A DNA stretch of 64,000 nt from positions 62,001 to 126,000 of the forward strand of contig NZ_JAFFID010000004.1 of assembly GCF_017355955.1 (NCBI RefSeq), read 5' to 3'. Below are positions 41,657 through 51,087 of this stretch, piece by piece. How positions within the stretch are numbered: position 1 is the stretch's first letter; each line of letters opens with the position of its first letter. Under the pieces are notes generated by a model that was not told the DNA's origin, ran no database searches, and saw only the letters and a program-made list of their open reading frames with translations. Made by a program: the position numbers and the translations under genes. The DNA is from Sabulibacter ruber. Its GTDB lineage: Bacteria; Bacteroidota; Bacteroidia; Cytophagales; Hymenobacteraceae.

Positions 41657-42352
41657 ATGAAGAAGATTGTAGTGGCCCTGGACGGGCACTCATCGTGCGG
41701 CAAAAGCACCACCGCCAAGAAAGTGGCACAAGAACTAGGCTACGCGTACATTGACACCGGAGCCATGTACCGGGCCGTTACCCTTTATTTTCTGGAGCAT
41801 TACGTAGACCTCACCAACCCCAAAAAGGTGCAGGAAGCGTTGAACAACATTGAGGTTACCTTCCACCGGAACCCTAAAACCGGCCGTAACGAGGTTTTCC
41901 TGAACGGCCTGAACGTGGAGGACGAGATCAGGAAGATGTACATCTCTGACAAAGTGAGCGAGGTGAGCGTGCTGCCGGCCGTGCGCCATGCCATGGTGGC
42001 CGAGCAGAAGAAGATGGGCAAGCGCCGCGGCGTGGTGATGGATGGCCGTGACATTGGAACCGCCGTTTTCCCAGACGCCGAAGTAAAGGTGTTCATGACC
42101 GCCGATGTGGAAACCCGCGCCAAGCGCCGGCAGGAAGAACTGTTTGAGAAAAAGCAGATGGTGCCCTTTGATGAAATTGTGGAAAACCTCAAAAAACGCG
42201 ATTTCATTGACTCTACCCGCGCCGAAAGCCCCCTGCGCCGCGCCGAAGACGCCCATTTACTGGATACCACCCACCTCACCATTGATGAGCAGGTAGATTT
42301 TGTGCTGGATTTGGTAGCCTCTGCGCTGCTGCAAAAAGAACTTGCCGGGTAA
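41657..42352 (+). CDS. cmk: Cytidylate kinase
   Basis: 231 aa P-loop NMP kinase. GHSSCGKST (10-18) binds ATP phosphate, IDTGAMYRAVTLYF is the CMP site, and GVVMDGRDIGTAVFPDAEVK is the conserved Cmk motif, followed by the R-rich lid. It converts CMP/dCMP to the diphosphates in pyrimidine nucleotide synthesis. It lies 84 nt before ispH. Confidence 0.96.
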   Translation: MKKIVVALDGHSSCGKSTTAKKVAQELGYAYIDTGAMYRAVTLYFLEHYVDLTNPKKVQEALNNIEVTFHRNPKTGRNEVFLNGLNVEDEIRKMYISDKVSEVSVLPAVRHAMVAEQKKMGKRRGVVMDGRDIGTAVFPDAEVKVFMTADVETRAKRRQEELFEKKQMVPFDEIVENLKKRDFIDSTRAESPLRRAEDAHLLDTTHLTIDEQVDFVLDLVASALLQKELAG

Positions 42353-42436
42353 ATAGATTGTTGCGGAGTAGTGACCAACAGGAACGGTTTTTGCGTTAAC
42401 TTGCCGTTGGCAACTTGATCCTAGTGTCTTTTATAT

Positions 42437-43330
42437 ATGAACGTAACCATAGATAAGAATTCAGGCTACTGTTTTGGGGTAGAATTCGCCATCCAGATGG
42501 CCGAGGATGAATTAGAGGAAGTATCTGAATTGTATTGCCTGGGTGACATTGTGCACAACAGCATGGAAGTTCAGCGTTTGTATAACAAAGGCCTGCGCAT
42601 CATTGACCGCGAGCAACTGCAGGAACTGCGCGATTGCAAAGTCCTTATCAGGGCCCACGGCGAGCCGCCCGAAACCTATGAAACCGCCCTGCGCAACAAC
42701 CTGGAACTGATTGACGCCTCCTGCCCGGTGGTGCTCAAACTCCAGAACCGCGTAAAACACGCCTACGATTCCACCAAAGCCAATAATGGCCAGATTGTAT
42801 TGTACGGACAGCAGGGCCACGCCGAGGTCATCGGGTTGGCCGGCCAGACCGGCAACGAGGCCCTCGTGATCACCACCGAGGAAGACCTGGACAAACTGGA
42901 CTATACCCGGCCCATCACGCTTTTCAGCCAGACTACCAAGAGTACCAAAGGCTTCTACCGCATGAAAGAGCTTATTGAGGAACGTGTAGCCGCCGTGAAA
43001 GCGGGTGGGGTAGAGGTGCTGGATCTGGACGCGAACGACAGCATCTGCCGCCAGGTATCTAACCGGGAGCCGCAATTGGACAAATTCGCGCAGCAGCATG
43101 ACGTGGTTATCTTCGTGAGCGGCAAAAAAAGCTCTAACGGCAAGGCGCTGTACGCGGTGTGCCAACGGGTGAATCCAAGAAGTTACTTTGTAGAGAACGC
43201 CGATGAACTGGACATGGAATGGTTCAAAGGCGCTGCCTCGGTAGGAATCTGCGGTGCCACCTCCACGCCTATGTGGCTTATGCAGCAGGTAGCCGATGCC
43301 ATTCAGGCCCAGCACCCGGTTGCCGTATAA
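42437..43330 (+). CDS. ispH: 4-hydroxy-3-methylbut-2-enyl diphosphate reductase
   Basis: 297 aa. Three cysteines that bind the iron-sulfur cluster are at 12 (GYCFGV), 96 (DASCPVVLK) and 204 (DSICRQVSNR), as in E. coli IspH. HGEPPET and the C-terminal GICGATSTPMWLMQQV agree. Last step of the MEP isoprenoid pathway, giving IPP and DMAPP. A terminator follows. Confidence 0.96.
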   Translation: MNVTIDKNSGYCFGVEFAIQMAEDELEEVSELYCLGDIVHNSMEVQRLYNKGLRIIDREQLQELRDCKVLIRAHGEPPETYETALRNNLELIDASCPVVLKLQNRVKHAYDSTKANNGQIVLYGQQGHAEVIGLAGQTGNEALVITTEEDLDKLDYTRPITLFSQTTKSTKGFYRMKELIEERVAAVKAGGVEVLDLDANDSICRQVSNREPQLDKFAQQHDVVIFVSGKKSSNGKALYAVCQRVNPRSYFVENADELDMEWFKGAASVGICGATSTPMWLMQQVADAIQAQHPVAV

Positions 43331-43358
43331 TTCTTAAACCAAAACATTAGAGAAGTAG

Positions 43359-43391
43359 TATATTTGAAAGCCCCGGAGACGGGGCTTTTTT
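43359..43391 (+). terminator. Terminator after ispH, preceded by a -7-like element
   Basis: AAAGCCCC (43367-43374) pairs with GGGGCTTT (43381-43388) and a T run follows. TATATTTG at 43359-43366 directly abuts it and matches TAnnTTTG, so a promoter for the DUF502 gene might overlap the hairpin. Confidence 0.75.
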
Positions 43392-43406
43392 CCTATTTCC
43401 TGGTTT

Positions 43407-43949
43407 ATGAAACAACTCTTACGCTATTTTTTGAACGGTTTCCTGATTGTAGCACCTATCAGTTTAACGGTGTACATCATTTTGGCCGTTATCAACTGGT
43501 TAGATGACCTTTTCTGGCTTAACTATCCGGGACTGGGACTGGTGCTTATTATCATTCTGGTAACGCTGGTGGGGTTCATTGGCTCCTCTTTTCTGGTAAA
43601 GCCTTTCCTGGTACTCACAGAGCGCATCATGAGCCGTTTGCCGCTGGTGAACATGATTTACTCCTCGCTCAAAGACCTGTTTGATGCGTTTGTGGGCGAA
43701 AACCAGAAATTCAACCAACCGGTGCTGGTGAAGATGACGCAGTACAATGATACCTACAAGCTGGGCTTTGTAACGCAACTCTCCATGGAAGCTGTGCACC
43801 TGCCAGACAAGGTGGCCGTGTACTTTCCTCACTCTTACAATTTCTCCGGAGAACTCTTCTTAGTGGCCCGCGAGAACGTGACCTACCTGGAAATCCCGAG
43901 CAGTGAGGTCATGAAGTTTGTGGTGTCTGGCGGGGTATCCAAGCTGTAG
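43407..43949 (+). CDS. DUF502 family membrane protein
   Basis: 180 aa. Two hydrophobic segments (about 8-30 and 42-64) are followed by a soluble domain with MSRLPLVNMIYSSLKDLFDA and HLPDKVAVYFPHSYNFSGEL, both typical of DUF502. The function of the family is not established; plant homologues are membrane proteins. It stands alone between two terminators. Confidence 0.85.
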   Translation: MKQLLRYFLNGFLIVAPISLTVYIILAVINWLDDLFWLNYPGLGLVLIIILVTLVGFIGSSFLVKPFLVLTERIMSRLPLVNMIYSSLKDLFDAFVGENQKFNQPVLVKMTQYNDTYKLGFVTQLSMEAVHLPDKVAVYFPHSYNFSGELFLVARENVTYLEIPSSEVMKFVVSGGVSKL

Positions 43950-43982
43950 GAATCCAAAGCTAGAGTACTGTTCCCAAACCTG

Positions 43983-44020
43983 CGTTTTTTAGCAGTTTTC
44001 AGGAAATCAGCTCAAAATCA
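43983..44020. repeat. Intergenic palindrome family copy
   Basis: GCGTTTTTTAGCAGTTTTCA then GGAAATCAGCTCAAAATCAG; near-consensus core. Confidence 0.6.
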
Positions 44021-44046
44021 GAAGTAAGTATTTGCTGAGTCTTTTC

Positions 44047-44095
44047 AGTCGTTTTCAGATTCTTTTCATCAAAGGAGGCTGAAAACGGCTTTTTT
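44047..44095 (+). terminator. Terminator hairpin after DUF502
   Basis: AGTCGTTTTCAG (44047-44058) pairs with CTGAAAACGGCT (44079-44090) with one mismatch, followed by TTTTT. It also fits the palindrome family, so here the family acts as a plausible terminator. The rest of the 334-bp gap holds nothing else I recognise. Confidence 0.7.
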
Positions 44096-44283
44096 GTTTC
44101 CCCTTTTCTGTTATTCTGCCCATTTTTCAACGAAAATCCTGTGAAAAGAGAATTAGCGCTTGCAAAATCAGGATTGTCACCGGCTTGTGATATATTTAGC
44201 GTTTCAAAGCAGGCCAAGCTTATGCCCTTGAGTGGGCCCTGCCAGAAAACAGTTTTTGCATCCATCCATACAGATACCCCCAG

Positions 44284-46857
44284 ATGAAACACCTTCTCGT
44301 TCTATCCATGAGCCTGCTGTCTATTTGTTCCTCGGGACAGAATCAGCCGAATGCTTCGCAACCTAATCCTACGCAGGCAACTGCCAGTAAAGCGGTCACA
44401 GACCAAATAAGCCTTACCTGGTCAGTGATAGAGGAGAAGCATTTGGGCAAAAACCAGTCGCTGTCGGTGCTCACGTTCAAGAACACCGGGAAAGAAGCAT
44501 TGCCTGCTTCGGGCTGGAGTCTGTATTTCCACTGCTCGCCTTCCTTTAAGCCCAAGGCAACCGATGCCCCCGTAAAAGTAGAGCCCATCAACGGGGATTT
44601 GCTGCGGATGGAACCTACAACCAACTTCAAAGGACTGGCGCCCGGTGGTACTGTGCGCGTGGAGTTTGTGGCGGCCGGGCAAATTGTGAATGAATCAAGG
44701 GCGCCCAAAGGGTTTTACCTGGTATGGGACAAAGACAAAACCAAGGGCTTCACGGTAGAGAACTACACCATTATCAAGCCCGCGCACAACGCCATTGGCT
44801 GGGTGGAGCCCAAAGATATTTACCAGCAGAACAGCAGCATCAGAGACATTCCGGCCGAGAAACTGACCAAGGTTTTTCCCACGCCGGCACAGTACAAAGA
44901 AACCGGTAACGGCTTTACGCTCACTGGTGCTGTTCCGGTAATTGCCCCGGCTGCTTTCCAGAACGAGGCTTCTCTGCTGGCGGCGCATCTGGGCACTGTC
45001 TTCGGGCAGAAGCCTGAGGTGAAAACTTCCGGTACCGGCAAAGCCATCCGCCTGCAGAAAAAAGAGGGACTGGGGGCCGAGGCGTATGAACTGACGGTAA
45101 CACCGCAGGAGATTGTGGTTTCTGCCACTACGCCGGCGGGTGCTTTCTACGGCACGCAGTCATTAAAAACCATGCTGCCGCCTTCAGCCTTGGCGAAGAA
45201 ACAAACTTCGGTGGAGCTAGCGGGTGTGCAGGTGAAAGATGAGCCCCGGTTTGGGCACCGCGCGTTCATGCTGGATGTGGCCCGTAACTTCCACCAGAAA
45301 GCAGAGGTGCTGAAACTCTTGGACATGATGGCGCTGTACAAGCTGAACGTGTTCCATTTCCACCTGAACGATGACGAGGGCTGGCGCATTGAGATTCCCG
45401 GCTTGCCGGAACTCACGCAGGTGGGCGGTCGCCGCGGACATACCCTGGACGAGAAGAACTTCCTGCAGCCGTCTTACGCCTCGGGTCCTGATGTGAACAA
45501 TACCACTGGTAGTGGCTATTACACCCGGGCAGATTTCGTGGAGATTCTTAAGTACGCCCGCGACCGCCACATCAAAGTGATTCCGGAGGTGGAGACGCCC
45601 GGCCACGCCCGCGCCGCCATCAAATCCATGGATGCCCGTTACGAACGCCTCATGAAAGAAGGCAAGAAAGCCGAGGCCGAACAGTACCTGCTCCGCGATC
45701 TGAACGATAAATCGGTGTACCGCTCAGTGCAGTATTTCAATGACAACGTCATTAACGTGGCGCTGCCGTCTACCTACAATTTCCTGGAGAAAGTGACCGA
45801 TGAGTTGCTGGCCATGTACAAAGAAGCGGGTGCGCCTATCCAGACCATCCACTTCGGGGGAGACGAGGTACCCAATGGCGTGTGGGAAAAATCGCCGGTG
45901 GTGCAGAACCTGATGACTTCCAACGCCAACGTGAAAACCATTGATGACCTGTGGTACTACTTCTTCGGGAAACTGAACGATATGCTGAAAGCCCGCAGCC
46001 TGTACCTGTCTGGTTGGGAAGAAGTGGGTTTGCGCAAGATCAGAACCAACGGCCGCTTGACCTACGCCGCTAACCCGGAGTACGTGAAGGAGAACGTGCA
46101 CGTGGATGTCTGGAACAACCAAGGCGCCAACCTGGATCTGCCGTACCGCATGGCCAACGCCGGCTACAAAGTGGTGCTCACCAACGTATCGCACTTTTAC
46201 ATGGACCTGGCCTATCAGAAAGCCTACGAAGAAAACGGTTTGTACTGGGGCGGCTACACCGATGTGGACAAAGCCTTCTACTTCATCCCATTTGATTACA
46301 TGAAGAGCATCAAGGTGAACGATGACAACAAACCGCTTACCTCCAACGCTATCTTCGCCGGGAAAGAACAACTGAACCCCGAGGCCCGGGCCAACATTGT
46401 AGGCTTACAAGCCCCGCTCTGGAGCGAAACCATCTTGTCGCCGCAGCGCCTGGAATACATGATTATGCCCAAGATCCTGGGCTTAGCCGAAAGAGCCTGG
46501 GCGCAGGACCCATCCTGGGCGACTAACCCAGAATCTGCGCAGAGCCAGGCGGCTTACCAGCAGGATTGGTCAGAGTTTGTGAACATCCTGGGCAAACGCG
46601 AGCTTCCGCGCCTGAACTACTATGCCGGCGGTTTCCACTACCGGATTCCCACGGTAGGGGCCGTAGCCGAGAACGGCAAAGTGAAAGCCAACGTGCAATT
46701 GCCGGGCATGACCATCCGGTACACCACCAACGGCTCAGACCCAACCGTGAAAAGTAAAGTGTACACCGGGCCTGTCTCAGAGAAGGGCACCCTCAAATTT
46801 GCCGCCTTTGATGCCGCCGGCCGGTCCAGCCGCGTGACTACGGTAGAGAACAAGTAA
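44284..46857 (+). CDS. Beta-N-acetylhexosaminidase, GH20
   Basis: 857 aa exported enzyme with a signal peptide of about 18 residues (LLSICSS near the cleavage site is a poor lipobox). Domains in order: CHB_HEX carbohydrate-binding (about 40-180), GH20b (about 195-310), GH20 catalytic barrel (about 315-770) and a chitobiase C-terminal Ig-like domain. The catalytic pair Asp527-Glu528 is in HFGGDEVPNGVW; HRAFMLDVARNFH and VIPEVETPGHARAAIKSM are conserved. It releases terminal GlcNAc from chitooligosaccharides or glycans, probably in the periplasm. No chitin-utilisation neighbours are visible. Confidence 0.93.
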   Translation: MKHLLVLSMSLLSICSSGQNQPNASQPNPTQATASKAVTDQISLTWSVIEEKHLGKNQSLSVLTFKNTGKEALPASGWSLYFHCSPSFKPKATDAPVKVEPINGDLLRMEPTTNFKGLAPGGTVRVEFVAAGQIVNESRAPKGFYLVWDKDKTKGFTVENYTIIKPAHNAIGWVEPKDIYQQNSSIRDIPAEKLTKVFPTPAQYKETGNGFTLTGAVPVIAPAAFQNEASLLAAHLGTVFGQKPEVKTSGTGKAIRLQKKEGLGAEAYELTVTPQEIVVSATTPAGAFYGTQSLKTMLPPSALAKKQTSVELAGVQVKDEPRFGHRAFMLDVARNFHQKAEVLKLLDMMALYKLNVFHFHLNDDEGWRIEIPGLPELTQVGGRRGHTLDEKNFLQPSYASGPDVNNTTGSGYYTRADFVEILKYARDRHIKVIPEVETPGHARAAIKSMDARYERLMKEGKKAEAEQYLLRDLNDKSVYRSVQYFNDNVINVALPSTYNFLEKVTDELLAMYKEAGAPIQTIHFGGDEVPNGVWEKSPVVQNLMTSNANVKTIDDLWYYFFGKLNDMLKARSLYLSGWEEVGLRKIRTNGRLTYAANPEYVKENVHVDVWNNQGANLDLPYRMANAGYKVVLTNVSHFYMDLAYQKAYEENGLYWGGYTDVDKAFYFIPFDYMKSIKVNDDNKPLTSNAIFAGKEQLNPEARANIVGLQAPLWSETILSPQRLEYMIMPKILGLAERAWAQDPSWATNPESAQSQAAYQQDWSEFVNILGKRELPRLNYYAGGFHYRIPTVGAVAENGKVKANVQLPGMTIRYTTNGSDPTVKSKVYTGPVSEKGTLKFAAFDAAGRSSRVTTVENK

Positions 46858-46877
46858 GACTTCTACCAGTTATTGAA

Positions 46878-47315
46878 ATGGGCAAAACCGTTCAACTGGA
46901 GGTGCTTTCCTTCGTACAAAAAATGCTGCTTGGAGTTAGTATAATCTTGTATGCTGTCTCGCTTACCCAAGAAGCCTTTTCATATATCTATCAGGAGCAG
47001 GTAGAAACATATAAAGGTTGGGTTTTGGCTCTGATGGGATCAACGTCTGTTTTAGGCGGAGGACTGTTGGAGTGGTTTATTTGGCTTGCCAATCCGTTAT
47101 ACTTGTTCTCAATCATGTATGCCTTGAAAAGAGAGGTAAGCGCTCTTTTAACAAGTAGTATTGCTTTTGGGTTAGCATTAAGTTTCCTTTTCTGGAAAGA
47201 GGTTTTAGCTGCTGAAAGCGGTATTATGGGGCCTATTGTATCAAGAGGGGCAGGGTATTTTCTGTGGGTGCTCAGTATCTTTATTTGGTCAGTTGCAATC
47301 TATTGGAAGAACTAG
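46878..47315 (+). CDS. Hypothetical membrane protein, four segments
   Basis: 145 aa, starting 20 nt after the hexosaminidase. Hydrophobic segments at about 14-34, 45-62, 65-80 plus 88-105, and 118-142. Not recognised as a known family. A/T content is higher than in its neighbours, which may indicate recent acquisition. Confidence 0.6.
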   Translation: MGKTVQLEVLSFVQKMLLGVSIILYAVSLTQEAFSYIYQEQVETYKGWVLALMGSTSVLGGGLLEWFIWLANPLYLFSIMYALKREVSALLTSSIAFGLALSFLFWKEVLAAESGIMGPIVSRGAGYFLWVLSIFIWSVAIYWKN

Positions 47316-47339
47316 AAGGTTGCTAAACTAAACTAGTGT

Positions 47340-47380
47340 TAGCTGTTTTTGAAGCACTTTTCAGAAAAACACCTCAAAAC
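47340..47380. repeat. Intergenic palindrome family copy
   Basis: AGCTGTTTTTGAAGCACTTT then TCAGAAAAACACCTCAAAACC; both arms present. Confidence 0.6.
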
Positions 47381-47412
47381 CAACTTTCCTTCATTTCAGA
47401 TTCGTAGAAGAA

Positions 47413-47440
47413 GCAATCAGCATCTAGCCATCATCAATCG
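47413..47440. repeat. Degenerate heptamer array before a start codon
   Basis: GCAATCA, GCATCTA, GCCATCA, TCAATCG in register, ending 7 nt before the GTG at 47448. Confidence 0.5.
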
Positions 47441-47447
47441 CCAGACC

Positions 47448-48260
47448 GTGCCATTCATCCAGCTTAAATCTTCTAAACTACACTACCGCGTCATGGGCAA
47501 CGGGCCTAAGGCGCTGCTGGCGTTTCATGGGTACGGGCAGGAGAGCCACTATTATGACACCATGGCCCGGGTGCTGCATCCAGACTACACGGTGTTTGCG
47601 GTGGATCTTTTTTTTCACGGAAAAAGTACCTTGAGCAAAGCCGATCAGCCGCTGTCTAAAAGGAAACTGCAGGAGTTTATCCAGGCTCTGCTGGAAAAAG
47701 AGCAGCTTCAGAAATTCTCGGTGATGGCGTTCAGCATGGGCGGCAAGTTCGCGCTTACAGTGCTGGAGAAATTCCACCCGCAGATGGAGGAATTGTACCT
47801 TATTGCGCCAGACGGCATCAAAACGCATTTGCTCTACAGCCTGGCCACGTACCCCGGTTGGTTGCAGGGGCTGTTCAAGCGCATTGTGCTGCGGCCCACC
47901 CGTTTTTTCCGGACGTTGAGTTGGCTGGAGCAGAAACGCTGGATTGACTCGGGGCTGGTGAAGTTCGCCAACTGGCAGATGGATTCGCCGCAGAAACGCC
48001 TGCGCGTGTACCGCAGCTGGACCGGGTTCAGTAATCTCACCTTTGACACCCGCAAGATTGTGCGGCTCCTGAACCAAAGCAACATTGAGGTGAATGTGTT
48101 TCTGGGCAAGTATGACCAGATCATCTCCCAGAAGCGGCTGCAGGTGTTTCTGAATGCTCTCAAGCGGCACAACCTGGTGGTGTTGCAGACCGGGCACACC
48201 AATTTGCTGTACACGGTGGCCATGTGGTTAAGGAAACATCGTGCCGAGACAGCCAAGTAA
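47448..48260 (+). CDS. Alpha/beta hydrolase
   Basis: 270 aa, GTG start (MPFIQLKSSKLHYRVMG); an earlier TTG in frame would begin inside a repeat. Fold markers: oxyanion LLAFHGYGQ, nucleophile Ser96 in AFSMGGKFAL, acid Asp223 in LGKYDQI and His250 in QTGHTNLL. The catalytic triad is complete. Substrate unknown; no signal peptide, so cytoplasmic. Confidence 0.85.
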   Translation: MPFIQLKSSKLHYRVMGNGPKALLAFHGYGQESHYYDTMARVLHPDYTVFAVDLFFHGKSTLSKADQPLSKRKLQEFIQALLEKEQLQKFSVMAFSMGGKFALTVLEKFHPQMEELYLIAPDGIKTHLLYSLATYPGWLQGLFKRIVLRPTRFFRTLSWLEQKRWIDSGLVKFANWQMDSPQKRLRVYRSWTGFSNLTFDTRKIVRLLNQSNIEVNVFLGKYDQIISQKRLQVFLNALKRHNLVVLQTGHTNLLYTVAMWLRKHRAETAK

Positions 48261-48305
48261 GTTTCTTTGCGTATACCCCTCAGGAAGAGAATTCCGATTT
48301 TAGCT

Positions 48306-48313
48306 TACTTTTG
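48306..48313 (+). promoter_or_regulatory. -7 promoter element of the sorbosone-dehydrogenase-like gene
   Basis: TACTTTTG, a perfect TAnnTTTG match, 83 nt before the ATG at 48396. Confidence 0.5.
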
Positions 48314-48395
48314 CCATATTACCTATAAACGGGAGTACGGCCGAGGAGCAGCTTCTGCCGGATTCCTATTCTGCCATACAGTACAATCTAAAACT

Positions 48396-49607
48396 ATGAA
48401 ACTTCCTGCACCCCTGAAATGGAGCGCCTGCATGTTGGTGCTTCTGAGCCAATTGGCTTGTTCTTCTAATTCTGGCAAGCCCGATGCCAACGAAGAAGGC
48501 GAAAGAACCTCCACGGCTGCCCAGGACACCGCCTCTGAAGAGGTAACCGAGCAACCCGCCACTGAGGCAGACCTGGCCCAGATCACGCTGCCAGACGGCT
48601 TCAAGATCAGCTACTATGCCCGTAACGTAGTCAATGCCCGCTCCATGGCCTTGGGACCAGACGGAACGCTCTACGTGGGCTCCCGCGACAAAGGCAGCGT
48701 TTACGCCCTGCCAGACAAAAACAAAGACGGCAAAGTGGATGAGGTCATCACCATTGCCTCCGGACTGAAAATGCCTAACGGGGTGGCCCTGCGCAACGGT
48801 GCCTTGTACGTAGCCGAGATCAGCCGCATCACCCGCTATGACAACATCGCCGATAACCTCAAGAACCCGCCCGCGCCCAAAGTTATCTATGACAAATTCC
48901 CCACTGAGGAACACCACGGCTGGAAATACATCGCCTTTGGCCCAGATGATAAGTTGTACGTTCCGGTAGGCGCGCCTTGTAACATCTGCCTCAGAAAAGA
49001 ACCAGTGTACGCGGCCATCAACCGCATGAACCCAGACGGCTCCGGCCTGGAGGTATTTGCCCACGGCGTACGTAACACCGTGGGGTTTGACTGGCACCCG
49101 CAAACGAAAGAACTCTGGTTCACCGATAACGGCCGCGACCTCATGGGCGACAATATGCCACCCGATGAACTGAACCGCGCTCCTAAAAAAGGCATGCACT
49201 TCGGGTACCCGTTCTGCCACGCCGGCGAGACCCTGGACCCTGAGTTTGGCCAAGGAAAAGACTGCGCCAGCTACACGCCTCCGGTGCAGAAGCTAAATCC
49301 GCACGGCGGTACCCTGGGCATGGAGTTCTACACCGGTACCATGTTCCCAGACACCTATAAAAACCAGATCTTCATTGCCGAGCACGGCTCCTGGAACCGC
49401 ACCGAAAAGATAGGCTACCGCGTGAGCCTGTTCCGTACCGATGCCCAGGGCAAAGGCAGTTTTGTGCCGTTTGCCGCCGGATGGCTCCAGAACGGCAAAG
49501 AGTGGGGCCGCCCCGTAGACGTGGAAGTGATGCCAGACGGCTCGCTGCTGGTGTCTGATGACATGAACGATTGCATTTACCGCATCACGTATACTGGGGA
49601 AATTTAA
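48396..49607 (+). CDS. PQQ/sorbosone dehydrogenase-like beta-propeller lipoprotein
   Basis: 403 aa. The ATG at 48396 gives a lipoprotein signal with lipobox LSQLAC (Cys about 23); the open frame upstream lacks a signal. A Glu/Thr-rich linker is followed by a beta propeller of the L-sorbosone dehydrogenase family: LPDGFKISYYARNVVNARSM, GPDGTLYVGSR, HHGWKYIAFGPDDKLYVPVG, and EHGSWNRTEKIGYRV. Two conserved cysteines in APCNIC are visible. Family members oxidise sugars with PQQ, but many have unknown substrates. It should sit on the periplasmic or outer face. Confidence 0.87.
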   Translation: MKLPAPLKWSACMLVLLSQLACSSNSGKPDANEEGERTSTAAQDTASEEVTEQPATEADLAQITLPDGFKISYYARNVVNARSMALGPDGTLYVGSRDKGSVYALPDKNKDGKVDEVITIASGLKMPNGVALRNGALYVAEISRITRYDNIADNLKNPPAPKVIYDKFPTEEHHGWKYIAFGPDDKLYVPVGAPCNICLRKEPVYAAINRMNPDGSGLEVFAHGVRNTVGFDWHPQTKELWFTDNGRDLMGDNMPPDELNRAPKKGMHFGYPFCHAGETLDPEFGQGKDCASYTPPVQKLNPHGGTLGMEFYTGTMFPDTYKNQIFIAEHGSWNRTEKIGYRVSLFRTDAQGKGSFVPFAAGWLQNGKEWGRPVDVEVMPDGSLLVSDDMNDCIYRITYTGEI

Positions 49608-49608
49608 A

Positions 49609-49649
49609 CCTGTTTCTGGCCTCTTTTTGCAGAATCGGTTCAGAAACGC
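49609..49649. repeat. Intergenic palindrome family copy
   Basis: GTTTCTG (49612-49618) and CAGAAAC (49641-49647) enclose GCCTCTTTTTGCAGAATCGG. Confidence 0.5.
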
Positions 49650-49662
49650 CTACGCATTGGGT

Positions 49663-50133
49663 ATGAAGAAAGAGCATCCTGAGAAAAGCATTATAGGAAG
49701 GCGGGAGATGGTAGATTTTCCGGACCTGGATTTATATGAGGTAGAAGCCAAGATTGATACCGGGGCCTACACCTCGGCCATTCACTGCAACAACATCCGG
49801 GAGGTAGAGCTACCCAACGGGCAAAAGGCCATCCACTTTGAGCTGTTGGATGAGGGCCATCCGGCGTACAACCACAAGGCGTTTCAGTTCACAGATTTTG
49901 ATCTGCGCAACGTGAAAAGTTCGTTTGGTGATGTGCAGGAACGCTACGTTATCCGTACAAAGGTGCTTATTCACGGGCAGGAGATTGAGACCGATCTCAC
50001 CCTCACCGACCGTAGTGATATGAAGTACCCCGTGCTCCTGGGCCGCACCTTGCTAAGGAAACGTTTCATTGTAGACGTCTCTAAGAAGAATCTGTCGCTC
50101 AAAGCCAAAAACAAAGTCAAAAAGAAAAAATAA
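49663..50133 (+). CDS. RimB-like retropepsin-fold protease (ATP-dependent zinc protease family)
   Basis: 156 aa, ATG at 49663. The signature KIDTGAYTSAIH (Asp32-Thr-Gly) is the aspartic-protease-like active site of the family once called ATP-dependent zinc protease; YPVLLGRTLLRKRFIVDVSK near the end is also typical. The tail is very basic. It lies 18 nt before rimK. In Pseudomonas, rimB is a family member that trims glutamates added to ribosomal protein S6 by RimK, so antagonism of RimK is likely here. Confidence 0.85.
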   Translation: MKKEHPEKSIIGRREMVDFPDLDLYEVEAKIDTGAYTSAIHCNNIREVELPNGQKAIHFELLDEGHPAYNHKAFQFTDFDLRNVKSSFGDVQERYVIRTKVLIHGQEIETDLTLTDRSDMKYPVLLGRTLLRKRFIVDVSKKNLSLKAKNKVKKKK

Positions 50134-50151
50134 CCCTCTAGAGCTTTCTGT

Positions 50152-51087
50152 ATGAAAATTGCGATTCTCTCTCGCGATCCTAAATTATATTCTACCCGCC
50201 GTTTAGTAGAGGCAGCCCAGCAACGCGGCCACGAGGCAGTGGTTTTGGACCATTTGCGCTGTGACCTGATCATGGAGAAAGGCGATCCGCACATTCTCTA
50301 CAAAGGCGAGTTGCTCACCGGTTTTGATGCCGTAATCCCTAGAATCGGGGCCTCGGTGACGTTTTACGGAACGGCCGTGGTGCGCCAGTTTGAGATGATG
50401 AAAGTGAAAAGCGTGGTGGCTTCTCAGTCTATTCTGCGGTCCAGAGACAAGCTGCGCAGCCTCCAGATCATGGCCCGGGCAGGCTTGGGCATGCCTAAAA
50501 CCGCGTTCACCAACTACTCCAAACAAGTAAAAGAGTTGATCAAGCAGGTGGGCGGCGCGCCGTTGGTCATTAAGTTGCTGGAAGGAACGCAAGGTTTGGG
50601 CGTAGTGCTGGCCGAGACCCAGAAAGCCGCTGAGTCGGTGATTGAAGCATTCCACAACCTCAAGGCCCGTATCATTGTGCAGGAATTTATTGCCGAAAGC
50701 AAGGGCGCTGATATCCGTGTTTTCGTGGTGAACGGCGAGGTAGTAGGAGCCATGAAACGGCAGGGCAAGGAAGGCGAGTTCCGGTCCAACCTGCACCGGG
50801 GCGGGAGCGCCAGCCTCATTAAACTTTCCCGCGCCGAGAAAGCCGCTGCGTTACTGGCTGCTACCTCTCTGGGGCTGGATGTGGCCGGCGTGGACATGCT
50901 GCAGTCCAGCCGCGGACCGCTTATCCTGGAAGTAAACTCTTCGCCGGGCCTGGAGGGCATTGAGAAGGCCACCCAGCAAGACATTGCCGGCAAAATCATT
51001 GAGTACACCGAGCTGCTGGTGAGCAAAGGCCGCAAGAAGAAAACCAAAAAACCGAGTACCCCCGATGGCGGAGATGATCATCAATAA
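50152..51087 (+). CDS. rimK: RimK-type alpha-L-glutamate ligase (ATP-grasp)
   Basis: 311 aa. An N-terminal preATP-grasp domain ([20 protein letters not shown]) is followed by the ATP-grasp core: [37 protein letters not shown], and the metal site [15 protein letters not shown]. coli RimK adds glutamates to the C-terminus of ribosomal protein S6; the true target here is not shown. The C-terminal tail is Lys-rich. The last 23 nt overlap the next gene, so translation is coupled. Confidence 0.92.
   Translation: MKIAILSRDPKLYSTRRLVEAAQQRGHEAVVLDHLRCDLIMEKGDPHILYKGELLTGFDAVIPRIGASVTFYGTAVVRQFEMMKVKSVVASQSILRSRDKLRSLQIMARAGLGMPKTAFTNYSKQVKELIKQVGGAPLVIKLLEGTQGLGVVLAETQKAAESVIEAFHNLKARIIVQEFIAESKGADIRVFVVNGEVVGAMKRQGKEGEFRSNLHRGGSASLIKLSRAEKAAALLAATSLGLDVAGVDMLQSSRGPLILEVNSSPGLEGIEKATQQDIAGKIIEYTELLVSKGRKKKTKKPSTPDGGDDHQ

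Noticed and set aside
45724-46371. 215-codon open frame opposite the hexosaminidase
   Set aside because: Antisense to conserved catalytic-domain codons; histidine/valine-rich shadow.
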